From Treponema sp. (lineage in GTDB: Bacteria; Spirochaetota; Spirochaetia; Treponematales; Treponemataceae), in the NCBI GenBank assembly GCA_016296205.1, contig JAEDJS010000029.1, positions 1 through 26,052 on the forward strand: a DNA stretch of 26,052 nt. The letters are read 5' to 3'. Every line of letters starts with the position of its first letter. The stretch's first letter is position 1. The position numbers and the translations under genes were made by a program. This document shows, in pieces, positions 16,598-23,584 of the stretch. A model generated the notes under the pieces. The model made no database searches. It saw only the letters and a list, made by a program, of their open reading frames with translations, and was not told the origin of the DNA.

Positions 16598-16598
16598 T
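16571..16598 (+). promoter_or_regulatory. Possible promoter of the TcdA-like gene
   Basis: TTGGAA (16571-16576), a 16-nt spacer and CATAAT (16593-16598) stand 8 nt before the ATG at 16607, again without a ribosome-binding site. The promoter would lie inside the end of the preceding gene. Read-through from upstream is an alternative. Confidence 0.4.
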
Positions 16599-16606
16599 TT
16601 TGTACA

Positions 16607-17335
16607 ATGATTACTCAATTTTCCCGCACTCAAAATATAATTGGTTCTCTAAAACAGCAGAAACTTTTTGCAGCCCATGTAGCAGTTTTTGGGTTAGGGG
16701 GAGTTGGAAGCTTTACAGTTGAATCTTTAGCCCGGGCGGGAATCGGCAAACTTTCTGTTTTTGACAACGATACAATTTCCCTAACAAACATTAACCGCCA
16801 GCTTTACGCTTTGCATTCAACAATCGGGAAAAACAAAACTGATGTTGCAGAGCAGAGAATTCTTGACATAAACCCCAGCTGCAAAGTTTACAAATACAAT
16901 ATGTTTTTTGACCAGCACAACTGCTCCACCATTGATTTTTCTGAATTTGATTTTGTAGTTGACTGCATCGACACTGTTAAAAGCAAAATAACGATTATAA
17001 AATGTGCAAAAAATTCCAGCGTTCCAGTAATTTCTTCTATGGGAACTGGCAACAAACTAGATCCTTCAAAATTCCAGATTGCTGATATTTCCAAAACAAT
17101 TGTCTGCCCTCTGGCACGAGCCGTAAGACAGGAATTAAAAAAACAGCATATTTCAAAAGTAACAGTTTTGTTTTCTACAGAAGAGCCGGTTAAAATGGAT
17201 TTAAATAACTGCGGAATTGCCCCGGAAGAAATTGAGCAAAAGGGAAAAGCCCCTGCACCAGGAAGCATAAGCTTTGTACCTTCTGTTGCAGGCTTAATGA
17301 TTGGCGGGTTCGTTATCAGGGAGTTGATTAAATAA
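16607..17335 (+). CDS. tcdA: tRNA threonylcarbamoyladenosine dehydratase-like E1 enzyme
   Basis: The 242-residue product is a ThiF/MoeB/HesA-fold adenylating enzyme. It has the nucleotide-binding loop VFGLGGVGSFTVESLARAG (27-45), the acidic residues of VFDNDTISLTNINRQ with R64 of the NINRQ motif, and VDCIDTVKSKITII. The SMGTGNKLDPSKF and ADISKTIVCPLARAVRQEL segments single out the TcdA (CsdL) branch rather than MoeB or ThiF. TcdA cyclises t6A at position 37 of tRNAs to ct6A. The C terminus is short, as in the family. The gene starts 9 nt after the ATPase-HDOD stop and converges on parB with 6 bp between the stops. Confidence 0.88.
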   Translation: MITQFSRTQNIIGSLKQQKLFAAHVAVFGLGGVGSFTVESLARAGIGKLSVFDNDTISLTNINRQLYALHSTIGKNKTDVAEQRILDINPSCKVYKYNMFFDQHNCSTIDFSEFDFVVDCIDTVKSKITIIKCAKNSSVPVISSMGTGNKLDPSKFQIADISKTIVCPLARAVRQELKKQHISKVTVLFSTEEPVKMDLNNCGIAPEEIEQKGKAPAPGSISFVPSVAGLMIGGFVIRELIK

Positions 17336-17341
17336 CAAACC

Positions 17342-18307
17342 TTATTCTTTAATAATCAGATTGTACAGACGGTCCAGATCTTCTTTGCTAAAGTAACTGA
17401 TTTCTATAGAACCTTTGTTAAAGTCACCTTTCATTGTTACTTTTGTTCCAAGCTTTTCTATGAACTTTGTTTCCATATCAATATAGTTTGGATCTCTTGT
17501 ATCTTTTACAGATGCAGAAGAAGATTTTTTTCCTTTTGAACCACTGTTCATTTCCTGAGCCATACTTTCTGCAGTACGCACAGAAATTCCAGGTTCAATC
17601 ATCTTTTTGTAAAGATTTGCCTGGTCCTGTGGATTTACAACGCTAAGCAATGCCCGTGCATGCCCCGCACTGATTTCGCCACTGGCAACGCTGTTCTGCA
17701 TATTTTTTGGAAGCTTTAACAAACGGATTGCATTTGCAACTGATGAACGTTTTTTTCCAACACGCTTTGCAACTTCGTCCTGTGTAATTCCTTCCAGTTC
17801 CATAAGATTATAATATGCAACGGCTTCTTCCACCGGATTCAAATCTGAACGCTGAATATTTTCTATAAGTGCAACTTCAAGCTTGCGGGCATCAGTATAT
17901 TTTCTAAGTTGAACAGGAACTTTCTGGAGACCTGCTGCACGGGATGCACGAGTTCGGCGTTCACCGGCAATAATGTAAAAAGTTCCGTCACCGGCATCTT
18001 CAATAATAATTGGTGAAAGAACACCTTCCTGTTTTACTGATGCAGTAAGTTCTTCAAGTCTATCATCGTCAAAATATTTACGAGGCTGAAATGGGTTTGG
18101 TTTAAGGAGATTTGGATCTACCCAAAGAGTCCCATTTTCGTCAGAGTCAATACCTGCAGGAAGAGAAGGTTTTTTCTTTGTAGATGTTGAACCTGCAGTC
18201 TTTTTTACCGCCATAACTACTTCTGCTGCTGATTCTGCAGTTTCGTTGGCAGCGTTCATAAGAGCATCAATACCTCTACCTAATGCATTGGTTTTTCTAG
18301 TAGCCAC
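17342..18307 (-). CDS. parB: Chromosome partitioning protein ParB
   Basis: The 321-residue product has an Ala/Lys-rich N-terminal region (1-55) that includes the LGRGIDAL box typical of the ParA-contacting end. The ParB/Srx nucleotide domain follows, with NPFQPRKYFD, EGVLSPIII and the CTP-binding GERRTRAS (115-122). The helix-turn-helix is in ITQDEVAKRVGKKRSSVANAIRLLKLP (174-200), with SAGHARALL after it. A C-terminal dimerisation helix ends the chain. The start is a GTG at 18307, inside the end of parA (11-bp overlap), with GAGG 9 nt upstream in the parA coding sequence. ParB binds parS sites, spreads as a CTP clamp and works with ParA in origin segregation. No parS copy was noticed in the window. 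Confidence 0.96.
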   Translation of the reverse strand: MATRKTNALGRGIDALMNAANETAESAAEVVMAVKKTAGSTSTKKKPSLPAGIDSDENGTLWVDPNLLKPNPFQPRKYFDDDRLEELTASVKQEGVLSPIIIEDAGDGTFYIIAGERRTRASRAAGLQKVPVQLRKYTDARKLEVALIENIQRSDLNPVEEAVAYYNLMELEGITQDEVAKRVGKKRSSVANAIRLLKLPKNMQNSVASGEISAGHARALLSVVNPQDQANLYKKMIEPGISVRTAESMAQEMNSGSKGKKSSSASVKDTRDPNYIDMETKFIEKLGTKVTMKGDFNKGSIEISYFSKEDLDRLYNLIIKE

Positions 18308-19055
18308 GACTGATTACCTCTTGTGCCAGCTGTTCATAACTTTTGCCGCCAACACACTGTGGATCATACAGATTAATTGGCTGTCCATGAGATGTTGCTT
18401 CGGCAAGCTTAACGTTTCTTGGGATAATTGTATTAAAAACAGTATCTTTAAAATAACTCTTTACCTGCATAACAACTTCCTGGGCAAGGCGTGTACGGCT
18501 GTCATACATTGTAAAGAAAATTCCTCCAATCTGGAGATCAGGGTTAAGTGATTTCTGAACATTCTTAACTGTCTGCAAAAGCAATGTAATTCCTTCCAAA
18601 GCAAAAAATTCACACTGCATTGGAACAAGAACAGCATCGGCGGCAACAAGTCCGTTTAATGTAAGAACGCCCAATGATGGAGGACAGTCAATCATAATGT
18701 AATCATACTGATCTTTAAACGGTGCAATTGTTTCTTTAAGATAATATTCCCGGTTTTCTTCTCCAACCAATTCAATGGCGGCACCAGACAAGTCAATTGA
18801 TGCACTGATTATATCAAGATTTGGAACAGCGCTCTTTTTAACTGTATCCTCAAACTTTGACTGACCAGCCATAAGCTCGTAAATTGTTGGCTTTGATTTA
18901 CTTACACCACAGCCAGTAGACATATTACCCTGTGAGTCAAAATCAATGAGAAGAACTTTCTTTCCTGCCTGTGCAACATAAGCACCAATGTTGATTGCAG
19001 ATGTAGTTTTACCTACTCCACCTTTCTGGTTAACAAAAACTAATACCTTACCCAT
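18297..19055 (-). CDS. parA: Chromosome partitioning ATPase ParA (Soj)
   Basis: The 252-residue product has the deviant Walker A KGGVGKTT at residues 11-18 with the signature first lysine. The DFDSQGN switch lies at 38-44 and Walker B is MIDCPPSLG. Its length and the absence of an N-terminal DNA-binding domain place it in the chromosomal Soj/ParA group. It binds DNA non-specifically as an ATP dimer and moves or positions ParB-bound origins. The ATG at 19055 has AGGA 5 nt upstream and a perfect TATAAT 8 nt upstream, so its leader is at most a few nucleotides. It is the first gene of the parA-parB operon and divergent from the methyltransferase gene with 48 bp between. Confidence 0.96.
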   Translation of the reverse strand: MGKVLVFVNQKGGVGKTTSAINIGAYVAQAGKKVLLIDFDSQGNMSTGCGVSKSKPTIYELMAGQSKFEDTVKKSAVPNLDIISASIDLSGAAIELVGEENREYYLKETIAPFKDQYDYIMIDCPPSLGVLTLNGLVAADAVLVPMQCEFFALEGITLLLQTVKNVQKSLNPDLQIGGIFFTMYDSRTRLAQEVVMQVKSYFKDTVFNTIIPRNVKLAEATSHGQPINLYDPQCVGGKSYEQLAQEVISRGY

Positions 19056-19063
19056 AATATCCT

Positions 19064-19096
19064 ATTATATCATTTTTTTTAAATTTCGTATATACT
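19064..19096. promoter_or_regulatory. Interlocked divergent promoters of parA and the methyltransferase gene
   Basis: On the minus strand TATAAT lies at 19069-19064, 8 nt before the parA ATG. On the plus strand TATACT lies at 19091-19096, 7 nt before the methyltransferase ATG at 19104. With 17-nt spacing, each -35 position would fall on the other promoter's -10 region, and neither -35 matches consensus well. The two promoters should exclude each other. Between them is an eight-T tract (19073-19080). Confidence 0.55.
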
Positions 19097-19103
19097 TCTA
19101 TTT

Positions 19104-20291
19104 ATGATTTTAAGCGCAACCTTTTCTGTTCCAACAAAGCAGTGCAATGCAAACCTGGGACGTGATTATACAAAAATTAAATTTACTAAAAACGGTGAAA
19201 AATTTGACGGGGAATTTTTTACCCAGAAACAAGTTTTCCACTCAACTTACACAACTGAACAGCTGGAAGATTTTATACAGAAACAAATGGGTGCCAGCTT
19301 TAAAAATGGATTTGTAAAAACAGATACTCAGGAAATCACCTATCTTAGCAACAAACGTGGAGAAGTAAAAAAACTTGTAAAAAAATCAGCAGGAAGTTCT
19401 GATTCAACTTTAAAGAAAAATACTGAGCAGAAAATTTCTATTTCCGGCAAACATTATCTTATTCCGGAAGGGCAACGATGTGAATTTCTTGAAGAACTAG
19501 GTGTTATGAACAAAGATGGAAAAGTTCTTGCCCAAAAGTATGACAAATTCCGGCAGATAAACAGATTTCTGGAATTTATTAAAGATGTTATTTCCGAAAT
19601 TGAATTACCCCAGGACAGGCCTCTCCAGATAATTGATTTTGGCTCTGGGAAAAGTTATCTTACTTTTGCAATCTATTATTATCTTACAAGCCTGTGCAAA
19701 ATCAACTGCAGAATTATTGGGCTTGATCTTAAAAAGGATGTAATTGAACACTGCAACCAGCTAGCCCAAAAGTTGAATTACACCAGTCTGAATTTTTACG
19801 TTGGCGACATAGCAGATTACCGAGATCAGAATCCCCTGGACATTGTTGTTACCCTCCACGCCTGTGACACTGCCACAGATTTTGCACTTAACTACGCAAT
19901 CAGGAAAAATGCAAAAGCAATTCTTAGCGTACCCTGCTGCCAGCACCAGATTAATCTGCAGCTTAAGGAAAAGGATGTTAAAGAGGATTCACCCATATCA
20001 AGTCTAACCAGATACGGTTTAATCAGAGAAAGGATGGCCGCTCTTGCCACCGATGCTGTGCGGGCAGAAATTCTGGAACAAATGGGCTACAACGTTCAGA
20101 TTCTGGAATTTATAGACGATGCCCACACTCCCAAAAATATTCTTATCCGGGGAATTAAAAAGAAGCTGAACAATGAAAACGCACTTAATGGTTTTGAAAA
20201 GAGCAGAAGAAAATCAATCAACCGCAAAAACAAAATCCTCCAGGAGCTGGGGGTTGTGCAACAATTAGACACTCTTTTGGCTGATTTTTAA
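19104..20291 (+). CDS. SAM-dependent methyltransferase, METTL25/GSTCD-like
   Basis: The 395-residue product has a poorly conserved N-terminal region (1-140) and a class I methyltransferase domain. The SAM loop is in LQIIDFGSGKSYLTFAIYYYL (174-194). The acidic strand end is IIGLDLKKDVIEHC, and VVTLHACDTATDFAL lies at the expected place for motif IV. The VPCCQHQ stretch (276-282) is a hallmark shared with eukaryotic METTL25/RRNAD1 and GSTCD-type proteins. The substrate is not known; an RNA or protein target is possible. The ATG has no ribosome-binding site and follows a TATACT by 7 nt. A basic C-terminal tail (KSRRKSINRKNKI) could contact nucleic acid. Confidence 0.8.
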   Translation: MILSATFSVPTKQCNANLGRDYTKIKFTKNGEKFDGEFFTQKQVFHSTYTTEQLEDFIQKQMGASFKNGFVKTDTQEITYLSNKRGEVKKLVKKSAGSSDSTLKKNTEQKISISGKHYLIPEGQRCEFLEELGVMNKDGKVLAQKYDKFRQINRFLEFIKDVISEIELPQDRPLQIIDFGSGKSYLTFAIYYYLTSLCKINCRIIGLDLKKDVIEHCNQLAQKLNYTSLNFYVGDIADYRDQNPLDIVVTLHACDTATDFALNYAIRKNAKAILSVPCCQHQINLQLKEKDVKEDSPISSLTRYGLIRERMAALATDAVRAEILEQMGYNVQILEFIDDAHTPKNILIRGIKKKLNNENALNGFEKSRRKSINRKNKILQELGVVQQLDTLLADF

Positions 20292-20369
20292 CTATTTGCG
20301 GATATTTGTATAAATATTCATTAATATTTTGTTAATTAAGAATTATTCAACGAAAAAGATTTAATAATG

Positions 20370-20378
20370 TGATATAAT
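20370..20378 (+). promoter_or_regulatory. Extended -10 promoter of the acyl-CoA synthetase gene
   Basis: TGATATAAT is an extended -10 (TG-n-TATAAT) with no good -35 box upstream. It predicts a start near 20385 and a leader of about 90 nt, the longest leader seen in the core part of this window. Confidence 0.5.
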
Positions 20379-20408
20379 TTTTGTACAGATTTTCAAAGTT
20401 GCCTATAT

Positions 20409-20436
20409 TTGAACAATTTTCGATTGAGTTGTTCAA
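20409..20436 (+). promoter_or_regulatory. Inverted repeat in the acyl-CoA synthetase leader
   Basis: TTGAACAA (20409-20416) and TTGTTCAA (20429-20436) form a perfect 8-bp inverted repeat with a 12-nt loop, lying within the predicted leader. It may be a regulator-binding operator or a leader hairpin. Confidence 0.5.
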
Positions 20437-20474
20437 TTTTCTACGGTAACAAAATTTATTCCTGAGGGGAAACT

Positions 20475-22364
20475 ATGGAAAAACAAACAATTAAAGATTT
20501 GGGGAAACACACTTTCCCTTGTATCCTTGCCAACACATTAAAAAAATTTGGAAATAACAAGGCTTTGGCTTTAGTTGGTTCAGAGCCCTTTACTTACAAC
20601 GAAATGGCAGAAAAAATTAATGCTCTTGCAAAAATGTTCCAGGGAATGGGACTTAAAGCAGGAAGCAAAATTGCTCTTTATTCAACTGGCCGTCCTGCAT
20701 GGGGTGTTGCCTATTTTGCAATAGTAAACCAGGGAATGATTGCCGTTCCAATGCTTCAGGATTTTAGTGCGGTAGAAGTTGAAAGCATTCTTGACCATTG
20801 TGGAGTTGATGCAATTCTGGTAGAAGATAAACTTTTTAAGCGAATTTCTGAGCTTGGTAATAAACTTCCAAAAATCGTTATGGACATGGACACTTATACC
20901 GTTCTAGAAACACCTGTGTGCTCAAAAGAAATGGTGGGCAAAACTCCAGCTGATTTTACAGAAGTTGAACTTACAAAAATCGAAGTAAACGAAGAAGATA
21001 CAGCTTCCATCATTTATACTTCAGGAACAACCGGCCGTTCAAAAGGAGTTGAACTTACACACAAAAATCTTGTTAGCTGTGCACTTAACGGAATGTACGT
21101 TTATACTCCTCAGCCAGATGATGTTGTGCTTTCGTTCCTGCCAATCAGCCATGTTTATGAATTTACAACCGGATTTACAATGATGGTAATTTCTGGATGT
21201 ACTGTTTACTATCTTGGGAAACCTCCAGCAGTTACAGCACTTATTCCCGCATTTGCAAGAATTAAACCTACAATCTGTCTTTCTGTTCCACTTGTTATGG
21301 AAAAAGTTTACAAAAGCAGTGTTAAGAAAACAATCGACAGCAAAGCAATAACACGAATTTTGTATAAGATTCCAATGTTCCGCAAAATTCTCAATAAGGC
21401 AGCAGGTAAAAAGTTGATGGCTACATTTGGCGGTAGAATGCGATTCTTTGGAATTGGCGGCGCAAAAATGGACCCTAATGTTGAACAGTTCCTCCATGAA
21501 GCAAAATTCCCTTACGCTCCTGGTTATGGCCTTACAGAAACTTCACCTTTTATCGCATGTTCTTCACCAATGAATGCTATTCCAGGTTATGCAGGAGATA
21601 AAATTCACCAGGTTGACATTCAGATTGCAAACCCAAACAGCAAAGGCATTGGAGAAGTTGTAGTAAAAGGTCCAAATATTATGAAAGGCTACTACAAGGA
21701 TCCGGAACTCACCAAAGCAACTTTTACAACTGCAGAAGATTCTTGTGGAGAAGGATACCTTAAAACAGGTGATCTTGGTATTCTTAAAGTTATCAAAGGC
21801 CGCACATACCTTAAACTTATGGGTCGAAGTAAAAATATGATTCTTGGACCAAGTGGAGAAAACATTTATCCGGAAGACATTGAATTTATACTTAACCAGC
21901 ATCCGTTGGTAAGCGAAAGCCTTGTGATAGATGAAGGTGGAATTCTTAAAGCACTTGTTCAGGTTGATGAAGATAAACTTCAGGCAGACGCAGAGACAAA
22001 AGCTGTAGAAGAGCTTCAAAATGCAGAAGGATATCAGGCAAAAACAATTGTAGGTAAAGTTGCAAAAAATGTTGCAAAGAATGTTATTAATGTTGCATCA
22101 TCTGTAACTAAAGGTGCAAAGAATGCCCCAGATTCAATTTCTAAAACAAGTAAGGAATTTGCAGAAGAAGTTGAAAAACAGAAAGATAAGTTACTTGCCG
22201 AAATCCAGTCATTTGTAAACGCAAAAGTAAACAAGAGCAGCAAAATCAGCAAGATCGAAAAAATCCATCAGTTTGAAAAAACTGCCAGCCAGAAAATCAA
22301 ACGCTACAAATACACAAAAGGCGGCAAGCCAACAACCGAAGAAGAAGCAGAAGAAAAGAAATAA
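20475..22364 (+). CDS. Long-chain acyl-CoA synthetase (AMP-forming)
   Basis: The 629-residue product belongs to the ANL adenylating family and activates fatty acids to acyl-CoA at the membrane. Visible motifs are YTSGTTGRSKG (181-191, ATP loop), GYGLTETSP (350-358), KTGDLG (430-435) and the C-terminal domain with GENIYPEDIE (461-470). The catalytic-lysine region is FEKTASQKIKRY (600-611), the lysine probably K607. Between the C-terminal subdomain strands lies an added segment (about 523-568) rich in Val, Ala, Lys and Asn that looks like an amphipathic helix. GAGGGG (20464-20469) precedes the ATG. It stands alone, with structured repeats directly downstream. Chain-length preference cannot be told from sequence. 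Confidence 0.92.
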   Translation: MEKQTIKDLGKHTFPCILANTLKKFGNNKALALVGSEPFTYNEMAEKINALAKMFQGMGLKAGSKIALYSTGRPAWGVAYFAIVNQGMIAVPMLQDFSAVEVESILDHCGVDAILVEDKLFKRISELGNKLPKIVMDMDTYTVLETPVCSKEMVGKTPADFTEVELTKIEVNEEDTASIIYTSGTTGRSKGVELTHKNLVSCALNGMYVYTPQPDDVVLSFLPISHVYEFTTGFTMMVISGCTVYYLGKPPAVTALIPAFARIKPTICLSVPLVMEKVYKSSVKKTIDSKAITRILYKIPMFRKILNKAAGKKLMATFGGRMRFFGIGGAKMDPNVEQFLHEAKFPYAPGYGLTETSPFIACSSPMNAIPGYAGDKIHQVDIQIANPNSKGIGEVVVKGPNIMKGYYKDPELTKATFTTAEDSCGEGYLKTGDLGILKVIKGRTYLKLMGRSKNMILGPSGENIYPEDIEFILNQHPLVSESLVIDEGGILKALVQVDEDKLQADAETKAVEELQNAEGYQAKTIVGKVAKNVAKNVINVASSVTKGAKNAPDSISKTSKEFAEEVEKQKDKLLAEIQSFVNAKVNKSSKISKIEKIHQFEKTASQKIKRYKYTKGGKPTTEEEAEEKK

Positions 22365-22377
22365 TTGATAAAAGGAA

Positions 22378-22413
22378 GCCGTTCATCAACTTTAGGAAAG
22401 GGGGATGAACGGC
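22378..22413. repeat. Hairpin module GCCGTTCATC/GATGAACGGC
   Basis: A perfect 10-bp inverted repeat with a 16-nt loop, 14 bp after the acyl-CoA synthetase stop. The same module recurs at 23540-23569, in both cases directly ahead of a foldback repeat (copies A and C). It may help end transcription of the synthetase gene. Confidence 0.75.
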
Positions 22414-22440
22414 CACCTGTTACTGAAGTGGCCAGTTTTA
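22411..22440 (+). terminator. Terminator-like hairpin GGCCAC/GTGGCC
   Basis: GGCCAC (22411-22416) pairs with GTGGCC (22428-22433) over an 11-nt loop and is followed by AGTTTTAAAA. The same CCAC-loop-GTGG junction stands at the left of copies A, B and C. The right arm is also the left terminus of foldback repeat A, so two alternative pairings are possible. Confidence 0.45.
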
Positions 22441-22648
22441 AAATTTAATTGAAAAAGAGCAAAAAAGTATCAGAATTAAAAAACGGAGCCCAGGTTCGGC
22501 AGGCATGACCATTTGGAACTCTAACCAAACGTAGAAGTTAAAATAAAAGTTGCGTTCCACTCATGGTCAGGACAGACGGTTCTGGGCGGGAGTGTTTAAT
22601 TCTGAAATTTAAAAATAATTATTGGAGAGCACAGAAGAATCCGACCAC
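22428..22648. repeat. Structured foldback repeat, copy A (type 1 apical hairpin)
   Basis: This 221-bp element is an imperfect palindrome with no supported gene. The left arm runs GTGGCCAGTTTT, TCAGAATTAAA, GCCCAG, TGACCAT and TGGAAC. The right arm gives the complements in reverse order: GTTCCA, ATGGTCA, CTGGGC, TTTAATTCTGA and CCGACCAC. The bases 22460-22606 are identical to those of copy B. Short frames inside it differ from copy to copy and are not supported as genes. It may be a structured RNA or a small non-autonomous mobile element. Confidence 0.9.
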
Positions 22649-22668
22649 GTTTTTTGAAATAAGTAGAA

Positions 22669-22888
22669 GTGGCCGGTTTAAAAATTTGAATGAAAAAGAT
22701 CAAAAAAGTATCAGAATTAAAAAACGGAGCCCAGGTTCGGCAGGCATGACCATTTGGAACTCTAACCAAACGTAGAAGTTAAAATAAAAGTTGCGTTCCA
22801 CTCATGGTCAGGACAGACGGTTCTGGGCGGGAGTGTTTAATTCTGAATTTTAAAAATAATTTTTAAAAAGCAAAAAATAACCGGCCAC
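22669..22888. repeat. Structured foldback repeat, copy B (type 1 apical hairpin)
   Basis: This 220-bp copy begins 20 bp after copy A in the same orientation. It shares 147 identical bases with copy A (22701-22847 here). The terminal inverted repeats are GTGGCCGGTTT and AACCGGCCAC. The outer 40-60 bp on each side are more diverged from copy A than the core, which fits recent homogenisation or tandem duplication of the core. Confidence 0.9.
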
Positions 22889-22913
22889 ATTTCTTGCAAC
22901 AGTGACCGTTTTT
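22882..22913 (+). terminator. Intrinsic terminator at the right end of copy B
   Basis: CGGCCAC (22882-22888) pairs with GTGACCG (22902-22908) with one mismatch, and five T follow. It would stop plus-strand transcription leaving copies A and B before the minus-strand DUF2442 gene. Confidence 0.55.
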
Positions 22914-22960
22914 ATCTACCTTTCCAGTTTTCTGTACACTGTTTTGTGCATTCTAATCAT

Positions 22961-22993
22961 GGTTGCCACGTCGCTTGGCTCCTGACAATGACG
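22961..22993. repeat. Degenerate copy of a widespread GC-rich dispersed repeat
   Basis: The stretch GTTGCCACGTCGCTTGGCTC, followed by a CAATGACG end, resembles the dispersed GCCACGTCGCTTCGCTCC...CAATGACG repeat seen in many unrelated bacterial genomes. It has a few substitutions. It lies in the 147 bp between copy B and the DUF2442 gene, which otherwise show nothing recognisable. The resemblance is from memory, not from a search. Confidence 0.4.
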
Positions 22994-23035
22994 TACTCTA
23001 CAAATTGCGTCTGGGGGAAATTTTTTTTTCGAGTA

Positions 23036-23290
23036 CTACGCAACTGACTGCTGTTTATTGCCTAATAATAAACCTGGAACATAAATATCTTCGTCAAGTT
23101 CATCCCAATGAAGACCTATTCCACCACCACTAATAAGATAATTTGAAAGTTGTTCATCCGTAGCATCGCAAAGAGGAGGAAACCAAGTTTTTGGAACAGA
23201 TAAAGTGCGTCCATCGGCTAAGAATACAACAAAACTATCCTGAGTAAATTCAACTTTAATCGCTCTTGCTTCACTTGCAGAAATATTCAT
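23036..23290 (-). CDS. DUF2442 protein, probable antitoxin-like partner
   Basis: The 84-residue product matches the DUF2442 pattern: IKVEFTQDSFVVFLADGRTL, then SVPKTWFPPL followed by CDATDEQL, then GGIGLHWDELDEDIYVPGLL. The family is small and cytoplasmic and is very often coded with DUF4160, as here with a 20-bp overlap. The pair has the compactness and island location of a toxin-antitoxin or similar module, but which partner is toxic, if either, is not established. It is the second gene of the minus-strand pair and ends close to an AT-rich gap with no clear terminator. Confidence 0.85.
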   Translation of the reverse strand: MNISASEARAIKVEFTQDSFVVFLADGRTLSVPKTWFPPLCDATDEQLSNYLISGGGIGLHWDELDEDIYVPGLLLGNKQQSVA

Positions 23291-23507
23291 TCCACGTCTC
23301 CTTGATTTTTTGTTTATTTTGAATTGCTACTTTTCGTAGAGTATTTAACTCTTCTGAAGAAAACCCATAATTTTCCGCCAAAGTAACATCTTTATCAATC
23401 CAGAATTTACAAAGATTTGAATCTTTCCTTACATGAATGTGGCAAGGTTCCAACGGATTCCCTTCGTTTGAAAAGAAGAAAAATTTGTAACTGTTGAATT
23501 CAAACAC
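23271..23507 (-). CDS. DUF4160 protein, probable toxin-like partner
   Basis: The 78-residue product has the DUF4160 signature YKFFFFSNEGNPLEPCHIHV, then AKFW-like CKFWIDKDVTLAENYGFSS and the C-terminal helix ending KETWNEYF. The only possible upstream start is a GTG at 23507, because in-frame stops lie just above it. This leaves the N terminus a few residues shorter than the usual MPT-type start. No ribosome-binding site is seen. A TATACT (23527-23522, minus strand) stands 14 nt upstream, and a minus-strand terminator lies just beyond it. The pair with DUF2442 sits between foldback copies B and C, as a self-contained unit. Confidence 0.82.
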   Translation of the reverse strand: MFEFNSYKFFFFSNEGNPLEPCHIHVRKDSNLCKFWIDKDVTLAENYGFSSEELNTLRKVAIQNKQKIKETWNEYFCK

Positions 23508-23531
23508 TTTTGACTGTAATTAGTATAATAT

Positions 23532-23569
23532 AAAAAAAACCGTTCATCAACTTTGAAACAGATGAACGG
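23532..23569 (-). terminator. Strong minus-strand intrinsic terminator
   Basis: Read on the minus strand, CCGTTCATC (23569-23561) and GATGAACGG (23548-23540) form a 9-bp perfect stem with a 12-nt loop, followed by eight T (23539-23532). It would block transcription entering from copy C and so insulate the DUF4160 promoter. Confidence 0.7.
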
Positions 23570-23584
23570 CCACCTGTTACTGAA

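Noticed and set aside
17342..19055. parS site near parAB
   Set aside because: No sequence close to TGTTTCACGTGAAACA was noticed in or around parAB or elsewhere in the window.
21039..22252. Long minus-strand frames of about 150 codons inside the acyl-CoA synthetase gene
   Set aside because: They are antisense shadows rich in Cys, Phe and Asn, caused by the codon use of the real gene.
22563..22775. 70-codon plus-strand frame spanning copies A and B
   Set aside because: It runs across two repeat copies and their spacer, has no ribosome-binding site and is not preserved in copies C or D.
22428..22888. Foldback repeats as integron attC sites
   Set aside because: The outer ends do not carry the required RYYYAAC and GTTRRRY boxes, the elements are longer than usual attC sites and no integrase gene is visible. 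The cassette-like layout is real, but the site type is not supported.
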